From the NCBI RefSeq assembly GCF_051713825.1, contig NZ_JBIOQR010000001.1:1984001-2048000 (forward strand): a DNA stretch of 64,000 nucleotides, given 5' to 3'. A model generated the notes under the pieces. The model saw nothing but the letters and a program-made list of their open reading frames with translations, did no database searches and was not told the DNA's origin. Shown one piece after another: positions 25,775 to 33,653 of the stretch (positions within the stretch are counted from its first letter, which is position 1; every line of letters begins with the position of its first letter). Source of the stretch: Enterococcus_K sp051713825. GTDB taxonomy: Bacteria > Bacillota > Bacilli > Lactobacillales > Enterococcaceae. Both the position numbers and the translations under genes were made by a program.

Positions 25775-26326
25775 TCATGAAATTTTCTTTATTTTATTAA
25801 ATGGATAATACACAAATTGTGCCTTGCCAAAAATATCTTGGCTTGTGACAATACCAAACGAACGACTGTCCTTTGATACTCTTCGGTTATCACCTAGTAC
25901 AAAATAACTATCCTCGGGTAACTCTTTCATTCCAAGTAAGTTTTTTAAAGTAAAATTTGTTGTATAGGGTGCGGTTTCCTTGGTATCTGATTCTTCTTTT
26001 TGTAAGAAAGGCTCAGCGACCTTTTCACCGTTAATATATAATTGATCTTCTTTATATTCGATGCTGTCACCTGGAAGACCAATCACTCGTTTAATATAGG
26101 TATTCCCATCTGACAGTTGAAAGAGAACTACGTCAAACCTTTTAACAGGGGTGATTTTCTCCATGACAATCATATCCCCTTGTTTCAGAGTCCCTTCCAT
26201 CGAATTTCCTTCTACTTCAATTGGAATTAATAAAAAACCTCGAATCAAAAACACCATTGCCACAGCAATTATTGTATATCGTATAATTAACCATAACTGT
26301 TCAAAAATTCGCCGTCTTCTCTCCAT
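25775..26326 (-). CDS. Signal peptidase I (housekeeping type)
   Basis: A 183-residue type I signal peptidase with one N-terminal membrane helix (about 14-34). Catalytic Ser42 lies in EVEGNSMEGTL and Lys79 in TYIKRVIGLPGDS; the GDNRRVSKDSRSFG box follows. GAGGG precedes the ATG. It is the second gene of a ctpA-sip operon (70-bp gap). It differs clearly from the pilus-operon enzyme at 13980, so the region has two active-looking signal peptidases 11 kb apart; this one probably serves general secretion. Confidence 0.92.
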   Translation of the reverse strand: MERRRRIFEQLWLIIRYTIIAVAMVFLIRGFLLIPIEVEGNSMEGTLKQGDMIVMEKITPVKRFDVVLFQLSDGNTYIKRVIGLPGDSIEYKEDQLYINGEKVAEPFLQKEESDTKETAPYTTNFTLKNLLGMKELPEDSYFVLGDNRRVSKDSRSFGIVTSQDIFGKAQFVYYPFNKIKKIS

Positions 26327-26396
26327 ACTAATCCCTCATTTTTCAGTGTCTACCTTTATTATATGAAATATTGGTCTAGATTGCGAACAATTCTTT

Positions 26397-27833
26397 CTAT
26401 TCTTTTAATTTATCAAGTGCTTTGTGATAGGCTGTATCATTTTCTTTAAGCAATTGCCGCATATCGGCCTCTAGTGCTGTCGCCGTTTTCCCATCAACTT
26501 CCCCTGTTTCAGGTAATTGACTTTTTTTCTGGAAATCACGCACAGCCGATTCTGTTTTTTCATCAAAGATTTGGCCTTCCGTTTGATAGCCTAGTGCTTT
26601 AAGAAATTTATTCATATTTTCAACTACTTCTGACCCATCGCCTTTTTTCAAGGTTTTTTCACGAGAAATGGGACTTAGTAGATACTCTTTTGGATAATCC
26701 GCTTCAATGGTCGGCTCAATTCCTTTTTTATGAATCCATTTTCCTGAAGGTGTCAGCCACTTCATAACCGTCAGCTTCAATTCGCTCTTATCATCGATAC
26801 CATGAACCGTCTGAACAGTTCCTTTCCCATATGTTTTCGTCCCGATTAAAGGAATATCTGCTGACTCATTTAAGGCTGTCGCAAAAATTTCTGATGCAGA
26901 AGCACTATAGCCATCAACTAACAGAACAACTGGTTCAGTGACTTTAAAGCCTTTATCTAACTTTTTATCTGCGACTGTTTCTGATTTGTTCCCTTTTTTA
27001 TCAGAAAATTGGACAATCGTTTTGCCGTCTTTTAAGAACATACTTGACATCTCTTCCACTTGGTCGAGTAATCCCCCTGTGTTCCCACGTAAATCAATGA
27101 CAAAGGACGTTGCACCGTCTTTTCTCAAAGATTGAATCATTTCCTTCAACTCATACGCTGTATTTTCACCAAATGTTAAGATTTGAATAGAACCGATTGA
27201 CTTATTTTTCTCATCAATTGCCCCTTTGACCGACTCTTGAGGAATCGTATCTCTCTTTAGTGTGACATCAAAGGTTTCTTTTCCTCGTTGGATACTCAGT
27301 GTCACCTCTGTGCCTTTTTTCCCGCGAATGGTACTAACTACCTCAGTTAGTGTCTTACCAGCTGTACTTTTTCCATCAACCTTTGCAATAATATCTTCAG
27401 CAGTTAATCCCGCTTTTTCAGCAGGGCTGCCTTTAATCGGTGCTTCAGCAATTGTTGGATGGTCATCCATTAATGTAACCACGGCACCGATTCCTTCAAA
27501 TGTGCTTGCTAAACTATCGGTTAGATTATCAGCCTCTTCATTGTTTAAATAGCTTGAAAAAGGATCATCTAACGCTTCTGTCATCCCTTTTATAGCCCCT
27601 TCAATTAGGTCATCCTTATCCACCTTTTCGACATAATTATCCATGATTTCATCATAAAGTGCGTAGACCTTTTTTAAATCTCCTGTTTCATTGGCTTTTT
27701 GAACGGCTTCTTGTTTTTCAGCCAAACGAATTTCTTTTTGAACGATGTAGACGCCACCGCCACTGATTATCCCTACACAAATAAGGGAAATGATATATCT
27801 ATTAAAACTAATAAACTGATTATGTTTCGACAT
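26397..27833 (-). CDS. ctpA: S41 C-terminal processing peptidase
   Basis: A 478-residue secreted carboxy-terminal protease anchored by an N-terminal membrane helix. Domains: PDZ (about 110-190, IEGIGAVVTLMDDHPTIAEAPI...), S41 catalytic domain with nucleophile Ser in DGYSASASEIFATAL and Lys in GTKTYGKGTVQTV, and a C-terminal peptidoglycan-binding helix domain (LKALGYQTEG...SAVRDFQKKSQLPETGEVD). The length and order match Bacillus CtpA/CtpB. AGGAGG stands before the ATG. It probably works at the cell envelope and is co-transcribed with the signal peptidase downstream. Confidence 0.93.
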   Translation of the reverse strand: MSKHNQFISFNRYIISLICVGIISGGGVYIVQKEIRLAEKQEAVQKANETGDLKKVYALYDEIMDNYVEKVDKDDLIEGAIKGMTEALDDPFSSYLNNEEADNLTDSLASTFEGIGAVVTLMDDHPTIAEAPIKGSPAEKAGLTAEDIIAKVDGKSTAGKTLTEVVSTIRGKKGTEVTLSIQRGKETFDVTLKRDTIPQESVKGAIDEKNKSIGSIQILTFGENTAYELKEMIQSLRKDGATSFVIDLRGNTGGLLDQVEEMSSMFLKDGKTIVQFSDKKGNKSETVADKKLDKGFKVTEPVVLLVDGYSASASEIFATALNESADIPLIGTKTYGKGTVQTVHGIDDKSELKLTVMKWLTPSGKWIHKKGIEPTIEADYPKEYLLSPISREKTLKKGDGSEVVENMNKFLKALGYQTEGQIFDEKTESAVRDFQKKSQLPETGEVDGKTATALEADMRQLLKENDTAYHKALDKLKE

Positions 27834-28019
27834 CTGATATCCTCCTGTTCAAACGACTCTATCGGTAATTGCAACTGTCAAAATAGTACCATGTAAACAC
27901 TCGAAGTAAAAGCCTTGCTTCATTTATTGAAAAAATCTAGGCTCTTTTATTAAAAATCCCAAAAAGAACAGTCAGATCCGTCAAATTCCAAAAAACTATT
28001 AGAAAACTTTGACTAGTGC

Positions 28020-28215
28020 TAAATTAAAGGATGCGAAATGTTCCATTTCACTTCTATCGCACTACGCTCACCATTCTACTAATAGGCCTATATAAGTAGA
28101 ACTGGCTGCTAGAGCCTTTTAAAGGTCTGCGAACTGGAACAGTTCGCCTTATCGCTCCGCGCATACCATCCCACTAGATGGTCCTACAAAAGTGGGACTG
28201 GCAAAGTGGAACTGG
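28020..28215 (+). repeat. Intergenic hairpin repeat family B, copy 1
   Basis: About 195 bp upstream of ctpA. Modules are GCGAA(N)TGTTC(N)TTCGCcttatcgc and TTCyACT(loop)AGTrGAA. Two variants of the first hairpin (GAAATG/CATTTC and GAACTG/CAGTTC-like) and two of the second (TTCTACT/AGTAGAA and TCCCACT/AGTGGGA) occur here, with both arms changed together. The same family forms a longer array at 61350-61750. Together with the terminator beyond, it fills the 430-bp gap between ctpA and yozE; I see no gene in it. Confidence 0.8.
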
Positions 28216-28258
28216 CAAAAAGACTCAGGGCTGACTGATTACAGCTTCCTGAATCTTT
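28216..28258 (-). terminator. Terminator after yozE
   Basis: AAAGATTCAGG with AGCTG pairs with CAGC-CTGAGTCTTTTT on the minus strand, directly past the yozE stop and ending in five T. Confidence 0.85.
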
Positions 28259-28264
28259 TGGTTG

Positions 28265-28489
28265 TTATAATTGGTTATTTTCAAGATATTTTTCCCAGGT
28301 CTTGTCAAAGACATCCATGCTTGATAGATAATCCACACTAATCTCCAAGTAAGAAGACAACTCTTCATAATCCTCTGACTGCTTCGGAAATTGAATATCA
28401 TGACTCACATCATTGGCAAAATTCATCTCCGCATTCTGTCTATCTGGTCCTCGTAAGGTCATTAAATAATGATAAAAACTTCGTCTCAT
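28265..28489 (-). CDS. yozE: YozE-family small protein (UPF0346)
   Basis: A 74-residue protein of the YozE/UPF0346 family, which folds as a SAM-like helical bundle; its function is not established. It starts MRRSFYHYLMTLRGPDRQN and ends DVFDKTWEKYLENNQL, as usual for the family. The ATG at 28489 follows GGAGG by five bases; a TTG four codons upstream overlaps that site and is rejected. It is the last gene of a series with ypmS and ypmR and has its own terminator. Confidence 0.9.
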   Translation of the reverse strand: MRRSFYHYLMTLRGPDRQNAEMNFANDVSHDIQFPKQSEDYEELSSYLEISVDYLSSMDVFDKTWEKYLENNQL

Positions 28490-28554
28490 CTTTTCCTCCA
28501 ACTGTCGCCATTCCCTAGAAACATTCTTACACCATTTCTAAATAAATCGCGGAC

Positions 28555-29289
28555 TTACTGCGCATCTTCTTTCTTACTGTCATCTGGTAAATATAAACTA
28601 ACACTGATTGAATCGTCAATCAAATTAATTTGGTCTGCTTTCAGATACATCCCGTTTTGCATTTGGAATTGATCCAATCGTATGAGAACTGTCTGCTCAC
28701 TTGAATCGACTTCGACCCATTTGGGTAGTTTAAAATTCTTCTTCACCATATTCATCACGTCTTTAATTGGTAAGCCTAATGTCCCAACTGATATGCTTTT
28801 CGCTTTCAGCTGAACATTGCCATCTTCCATTACATAGGGCTCAAAATACAGATAAAAATTTACTGGAACGCCCAAAATTTTGAACTCACCATTTAATAAG
28901 GCCTCATTTTCTAAAGAAAATGAGTACTTCACATCTGTATCCTTTTGAAAATCGGTTAAATAAAAATCAATCAGCTCATTGACCTTTTCTTTTTTGGTAT
29001 TAATCGTCAACACGGGCTCACCTTTTCGTTCGACGACTGCCGCCTTGTCATACGTAGGTTCTCGTAAGGAGAAGACTCGACTAGCTAAAAAGATACCCGA
29101 CCCCAGAACGATCCCCACCAAAATTAAGAACGCTAGCTTCCAGTAATTTTTTGGTTTGACCTCTTTTGGCGTCACATTCTTTTCTTTCGAGGGAGTCTTT
29201 TGCCCACTACTTTTTTTAGCCTCTTTTTGTTCGTCTATTTTTGTTTCTGATGTTTTCTCAACCGTTGTTGATTTTTTGTTATTATCCAT
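28555..29289 (-). CDS. ypmS: YpmS-family membrane protein
   Basis: A 244-residue protein of the YpmS (DUF2140) family, function unknown. A Lys/Glu/Thr-rich cytoplasmic N-terminus (about 1-48) precedes one membrane helix (WKLAFLILVGIVLGSGIFLA), and the C-terminal beta-rich domain lies outside (FSLENEALLNGEFKILGVPVNFYLYFEP). The charged N-terminus is longer than in Bacillus. The start directly follows the ypmR stop, so the two are translationally coupled; in Bacillus the same two genes are neighbours. Confidence 0.88.
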   Translation of the reverse strand: MDNNKKSTTVEKTSETKIDEQKEAKKSSGQKTPSKEKNVTPKEVKPKNYWKLAFLILVGIVLGSGIFLASRVFSLREPTYDKAAVVERKGEPVLTINTKKEKVNELIDFYLTDFQKDTDVKYSFSLENEALLNGEFKILGVPVNFYLYFEPYVMEDGNVQLKAKSISVGTLGLPIKDVMNMVKKNFKLPKWVEVDSSEQTVLIRLDQFQMQNGMYLKADQINLIDDSISVSLYLPDDSKKEDAQ

Positions 29290-30189
29290 TTATTTAGCCT
29301 CTTTTTCTAGCCATTTTGATTCTGTTTTTGCTAATTCTTCTGTGACCGCATTGGCCATCAGCTGATACCCTAAATTATTAGGATGAAAATGATCTTCTTC
29401 ATACAACACATTATTTTTGACGGTGTTCAAATTATCATCCGAGTTCGTTGTGGTATCACTGGTACTCGTTTCAACCCCCACTTGATTGTTGTAGCCCTTA
29501 TACAACAAGTCGTTAATCGGTATAAAGTAGCTGTTTCCTTCTTCATTGACGGCGGCTTCCGTCTTATCATTCCAATTATCAATAATCGTTTGCATGTCAG
29601 TTATATCTGGGAAATTCAAATAAAAGGGATTATAAATTCCTAGAACATAAATCGGAACAGTCGCATTCAACTCCCTGATTTCAGAAAGAATCTCTGTCAC
29701 GCGTTCTTGATACTCCGTTGAAGGCTTTTCAAAGGTTTTGATCGATAAGCCGAAGATGTTTGATTGAATGACTTTCATTAAATCATTTCCTCCAACCGTA
29801 ACACTGACGATTGACGAAGTTTGAATGTTCTCTCGCAATGAATCATCTTCTTTTAACCGTTTTAAAATTTGGTCGCTGCGTTCACCACCGATACCAAAAT
29901 TATCTATTTCAACTGAGGTCAATTGATAATTTTCTTTCAGTTTATTGGCCACTAATGGGACAAAGCCCCCTTGTTTGGTTTGATCACCTACACCTTCTGT
30001 CAACGAATCACCGACTGCGGTGTAGTGGATTTTCTCTTTTGTTGTTGATTCAGCTGCCGTTCTCCCTTGACTAGCAATCAGTACAGGCTCAGCTTTTGGT
30101 ATGACCGCTGATAAACCGACATACATAAAAAGTGCTACGCCACCTGATAAAAGGATTGGCAAACCAATTTTTTTTACTCTCGCGTCCAT
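29290..30189 (-). CDS. ypmR: SGNH/GDSL-family hydrolase (YpmR)
   Basis: About 299 residues: an N-terminal membrane anchor or uncleaved signal (LPILLSGGVALFMYVGLSAV), then an SGNH esterase domain with Ser in VGDSLTEGVGD, Gly in GIGGERSDQ, Asn in VTVGGNDLMK, and the catalytic Asp-x-x-His in DHFHPNNLGY. It acts outside the membrane on an unknown ester. The ribosome binding site is weak; ATG at 30189 and an in-frame GTG at 30207 are both possible. It is the first gene of the ypmR-ypmS-yozE series. Confidence 0.88.
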   Translation of the reverse strand: MDARVKKIGLPILLSGGVALFMYVGLSAVIPKAEPVLIASQGRTAAESTTKEKIHYTAVGDSLTEGVGDQTKQGGFVPLVANKLKENYQLTSVEIDNFGIGGERSDQILKRLKEDDSLRENIQTSSIVSVTVGGNDLMKVIQSNIFGLSIKTFEKPSTEYQERVTEILSEIRELNATVPIYVLGIYNPFYLNFPDITDMQTIIDNWNDKTEAAVNEEGNSYFIPINDLLYKGYNNQVGVETSTSDTTTNSDDNLNTVKNNVLYEEDHFHPNNLGYQLMANAVTEELAKTESKWLEKEAK

Positions 30190-30349
30190 GTGTTCACGTC
30201 CATTCACTTGTTAACATTTTCATTATAGTAGCAAAAATACACACAAAAAGGTAGTTATTCTAAAAAAACATTCACAATAAAGGCTGGAATTTATGACTTT
30301 CTTTAAACCAACGTTCATCAAATTCACAAAATGAAAACCAACAGATAAA

Positions 30350-30400
30350 GGGTTGTGATGTTAGCCGAACTGACTGACATCACAACCACCCTTTGATTTT
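30350..30400. terminator. Hairpin after degV
   Basis: GGTTGTGATGT pairs with ACATCACAACC. It lies 26 bp past the degV stop. The T run on the minus strand is weak (CCCTTTAT), so efficiency is uncertain. Confidence 0.6.
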
Positions 30401-30425
30401 ATTCTAGTTTCTCCGTTATTATGCC

Positions 30426-31268
30426 CTAATCCGTGTAGTACATAATCGCAAATGCACCTTTTCCTGTATGTGTCGCAATGACAGGATTGGTATGTAATAC
30501 ATGAATGGTCATGTCTGGAAATAATTCTTGTAATCCCGCTTTAAACTCATTAACAATCGCTAATCCATCTGCATGAGAAATCCCAATTTGACGAACATTT
30601 CCTAATTTACTAAGCTCTGTTTTCAGCTCGCTAAACCACTTACTAAAGGTTTTAGAGCCCCGGCCTTTTGCTACAGGAATTAATTCTGCGTGATCGAAAT
30701 CCATCACAACACGCATATTAAAAATATTAGATAAAAGACCTGTCGTACGGCTGATTCTACCACCCTTAACTAGATTGTTCAGTGTCGAAATACCGATAAA
30801 TAACTTCGTATGGTCATGAACATCTTGAATCGCTTCTAAAATCTCTGGAACATCTGCGCCACTTTGGGCAAGTTCAGCCGCTCGAATCACTTGAAAAGAT
30901 AATCCTTGGTCTGTGAACTCACTATCAATTACTGTCACTTCAGTTTGTGACATATTACCTGCTTGACGAGCGGCTTCAACCGTCCCACTCAAACCCTTAG
31001 TCATGTGGATTGAAATGACTTTACTGCCATCTTTTCCTAACTCATCATACAACTCGACAAACTCGCCAATTGGTGGTTGGCTTGTCTTAGGCAAAGTTGC
31101 CGCCTTTTCCATCATATCCATGAATTTTTCGCCACTCAATGTTTCATCATCCCGATACATCACGCCGTCAATCATAATTGACAGTGGCATCACATGAATA
31201 TTTAAATCCTCACAAATAGATTTCTCCATTGTACAAGAAGAATCAGTTACAATTTTTACATTTTTCAT
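30426..31268 (-). CDS. DegV-family fatty-acid-binding protein
   Basis: About 280 residues of the DegV/FakB family, which holds a fatty acid for phosphorylation by FakA. The N-terminus KIVTDSSCTMEKS, the loop HMTKGLSGTVEAA and the C-terminal HTNPVIATHTGKGAFA are all family hallmarks; the first two contact the fatty-acid carboxylate through Ser/Thr residues. ATG at 31268 gives MKNVKIVTDSS; a GTG four codons earlier is an alternative. Monocistronic. Firmicutes usually have several FakB paralogues, and which fatty acid this one prefers cannot be read from the sequence. Confidence 0.92.
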   Translation of the reverse strand: MKNVKIVTDSSCTMEKSICEDLNIHVMPLSIMIDGVMYRDDETLSGEKFMDMMEKAATLPKTSQPPIGEFVELYDELGKDGSKVISIHMTKGLSGTVEAARQAGNMSQTEVTVIDSEFTDQGLSFQVIRAAELAQSGADVPEILEAIQDVHDHTKLFIGISTLNNLVKGGRISRTTGLLSNIFNMRVVMDFDHAELIPVAKGRGSKTFSKWFSELKTELSKLGNVRQIGISHADGLAIVNEFKAGLQELFPDMTIHVLHTNPVIATHTGKGAFAIMYYTD

Positions 31269-31405
31269 AAGCTTTATCACTCTTTCTTTAACAAGCTACC
31301 TCATTTCGTGTTAGAATACACTAGAAGGTATTTATTCTGTTTTCAGTATAACAGAGAAAAAAATTTTTTTCATCAAATTAAATTTAAACAAAGGATGGTG
31401 ATTGT

Positions 31406-32059
31406 ATGGAAAAAATTCAATTCAGTCGCAAATATTTGATTGTCAATGAAGTTTTAAACGCGGTAACTCACGGAATTGGTGCTGGCCTCAGTATAGCTGG
31501 ACTTGTGTTTCTAATCATTAAAGGCGCACGTTTAGGCTCTGCACTCCCTGTCGTTTCTTATTGCTTATATGGAAGTACATTAATTTTGTTATTTTTAAGC
31601 TCAACCCTTTTCCACAGTCTTATTTTCACGAAAGCCAAAAAAGTTTTTCAAGTCTTTGACCATAGCTCCATCTTTCTTTTAATTGCTGGTAGCTACACGC
31701 CATTTTGTTTACTGAGCGTAAAAGGTTGGCTAGGTTGGACACTTTTTGCTTTGATTTGGGTATTAGCTATTTGTGGCGTCGTTTACAAATCTTTAACCTT
31801 ACATAAAAAGCAAACCGTCTCCAAAATATCAACTATCATTTACATCATCATGGGCTGGCTTTGTTTAATTGCCGCAAAACCCCTGTATGATTCTTTAGGA
31901 CCTGTTGGCATTACGTTGTTAGTTCTTGGCGGTGTTTCTTATACCCTTGGTGCAGCCTTCTACAGTTTAAAAGGCGTTCGTTTTATGCACGTAGTTTGGC
32001 ATCTATTTGTTATGTTAGGCGCTGGTTTTATGTATTTCTCTATTCTTTTCTTTACTTAA
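31406..32059 (+). CDS. Hemolysin III / PAQR-type membrane protein
   Basis: A 217-residue protein with seven predicted membrane helices of the HlyIII/YqfA family, related to PAQR receptors. Conserved features: NEVLNAVTHGIGAGLS in helix 1, SSTLFHSL after helix 2, the Asp in FDHSSIFLLIAGSYTPF, and HVVWHLFVMLGA in the last helix, which together form the likely zinc site (three His and an Asp). The name comes from a Bacillus cereus haemolysin; membrane-lipid hydrolase-like activity is suspected in the superfamily. AAAGGATGG lies upstream of the ATG. Flanked by a terminator, monocistronic. Confidence 0.92.
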   Translation: MEKIQFSRKYLIVNEVLNAVTHGIGAGLSIAGLVFLIIKGARLGSALPVVSYCLYGSTLILLFLSSTLFHSLIFTKAKKVFQVFDHSSIFLLIAGSYTPFCLLSVKGWLGWTLFALIWVLAICGVVYKSLTLHKKQTVSKISTIIYIIMGWLCLIAAKPLYDSLGPVGITLLVLGGVSYTLGAAFYSLKGVRFMHVVWHLFVMLGAGFMYFSILFFT

Positions 32060-32068
32060 GCAAAAAAA

Positions 32069-32120
32069 GCAAATAAGTTGAAATTCGCTTCTCTCATCAG
32101 CGAATTTCAGCTTATTTTTT
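32069..32120. terminator. Bidirectional terminator between hlyIII and dfrA
   Basis: AATAAGTTGAAATTCGC pairs with GCGAATTTCAGCTTATT and has T runs at both ends. It serves the two convergent genes hlyIII and dfrA. Confidence 0.85.
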
Positions 32121-32138
32121 GACTTATTTAGCAACTGT

Positions 32139-32669
32139 CTACAGTCCACCGTATTCTTCAGGAGCAGCTTTTTCTAATTGATCACTTCTATGGTACGTCT
32201 CAAATTGATACGGATAAAGATTTTTTTCATCCTGCACACCCTCACTCAAATCAATCAACGACCACTTGTCCCAGTCAACCTCAGGAAAATAAGTATCTCC
32301 TTCAAACGCATGCTGAATCACCGTTCGATAAAGGATCGTACAATGGGGTAGAAATTCTTTATAAATCATCGAGCCCCCTGCCACAAAAGTAATCCCTTCA
32401 AACTCTCGAGCATATACCAAAACTTCCTCTAGATTGTGCATCACATCGACACCCTCAGCACGGTAATCGGCATCATGGGTTAGAACAATCGTCTTTCTGT
32501 TAGGTAACGGGCGACCACCCATCCCTTCAAAGGTTTTTCTACCCATAATTAGCGTATTACTTTCGGTCATCTGCTTAAAAAACTTTAAGTCACTCGGCAG
32601 ATGCCAAGGAAGCTTATCCTGTTTCCCAATTAATCCATTTTCATCTTGTGCCCAAATAGCTGCTAACAT
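32139..32669 (-). CDS. dfrA: Dihydrofolate reductase
   Basis: A 176-residue enzyme that reduces dihydrofolate to tetrahydrofolate with NADPH. Hallmarks: MLAAIWAQDENGLIGKQDKLPWHLPSDL, with the substrate-binding Asp in PSDL, the NADPH motif MGRKTFEGMG, and FVAGGSMIY. Normal length plus a short C-terminal extension. It follows thyA by 21 bp on the same strand; the pair regenerates the folate that thymidylate synthase consumes. Chromosomal, with no sign of being an acquired trimethoprim-resistance cassette. Confidence 0.95.
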   Translation of the reverse strand: MLAAIWAQDENGLIGKQDKLPWHLPSDLKFFKQMTESNTLIMGRKTFEGMGGRPLPNRKTIVLTHDADYRAEGVDVMHNLEEVLVYAREFEGITFVAGGSMIYKEFLPHCTILYRTVIQHAFEGDTYFPEVDWDKWSLIDLSEGVQDEKNLYPYQFETYHRSDQLEKAAPEEYGGL

Positions 32670-32690
32670 AAAAACTCCTTTTCTCGACTG

Positions 32691-33638
32691 CTAGACTGCA
32701 ATCGGTGCTTTTATTGTTGGATGAGGTTGATAATTCTCAACCTTAATATCTTCCATCTCAAAATCAAAAATAGATTTTTTCTCCGTATTTAAGACAAGTG
32801 TTGGCAACTCTCTAACGTCACGAGACAATTGCTCTTTCATTTGCTCAAAATGGTTCGTATATAGATGAGCATCCCCTAATGTATGAATAAATTCACCCAC
32901 AGCAAGTCCTGCCTCATGCGCAATCAAGTGTGTTAATAAAGCATAACTAGCAATATTAAAAGGAACTCCTAAAAAGACATCCGCACTTCTTTGATACAAC
33001 TGACAACTTAATTTCCCCTCATTAACATAAAACTGGAACATTGTATGACAAGGAGGTAACGCCATGGTCGGCACATCTTCAGGGTTCCAAGCAGACACAA
33101 TCAAACGTCTAGAATTAGGATTAGTTTTTATCATCTCGATGACTTCTTTGATTTGATCAATAAAGCCGCCGTCCTTTGTTTCCCAATGACGCCACTGATA
33201 ACCATAGATATGACCTAAATCGCCATGCTTTTGTGCGAAGGCTTCATCATCGACAATCTTTTGGCAAAAATCAGCCAATTCTTTTTGATACGCTTCATTA
33301 AAGGCTTCATCAACCAAACTACGACGGCCAAAATCAGTCATATCAGGCCCCTGATAGTCTTCACTTTGAATGTAGCGTTCAAAAGCCCATTCATCCCAAA
33401 TATGGTTCTTGTGTTGTAGTAGAAAACGAATATTGGTATCTCCATGTAAAAACCAGAGCAGCTCACTCTTAATCAGACCAAAAGGCACTCTTTTTGTTGT
33501 CAAAAGCGGGAAGCCTTTCGCCAAATCAAATCGAAGTTGATAACCAAACAAACTATTCGTGCCCGTGCCTGTTCGATCTCCTTTAAAATTGCCTTCTTCA
33601 ATCAACTTTTTACCTAGTTTTAAGTATGCTTGTTCCAT
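32691..33638 (-). CDS. thyA: Thymidylate synthase
   Basis: A 315-residue ThyA that methylates dUMP to dTMP. The active Cys lies in LPPCHTMFQFYV, followed by SCQLYQRSADVFLGVPFNIASYALL, the most conserved stretch of the enzyme. The long form with an insert around 90-140 (EDYQGPDMTDFGRRSL...) is the Lactobacillales type. GAGGAGG precedes the ATG. Operon with dfrA. Confidence 0.96.
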   Translation of the reverse strand: MEQAYLKLGKKLIEEGNFKGDRTGTGTNSLFGYQLRFDLAKGFPLLTTKRVPFGLIKSELLWFLHGDTNIRFLLQHKNHIWDEWAFERYIQSEDYQGPDMTDFGRRSLVDEAFNEAYQKELADFCQKIVDDEAFAQKHGDLGHIYGYQWRHWETKDGGFIDQIKEVIEMIKTNPNSRRLIVSAWNPEDVPTMALPPCHTMFQFYVNEGKLSCQLYQRSADVFLGVPFNIASYALLTHLIAHEAGLAVGEFIHTLGDAHLYTNHFEQMKEQLSRDVRELPTLVLNTEKKSIFDFEMEDIKVENYQPHPTIKAPIAV

Positions 33639-33653
33639 GCAATATTCCTCCTC

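Noticed and set aside
32139..32669. Acquired trimethoprim-resistance dfr cassette
   Set aside because: It sits in the normal thyA-dfrA pair with typical chromosomal sequence and no mobile element.
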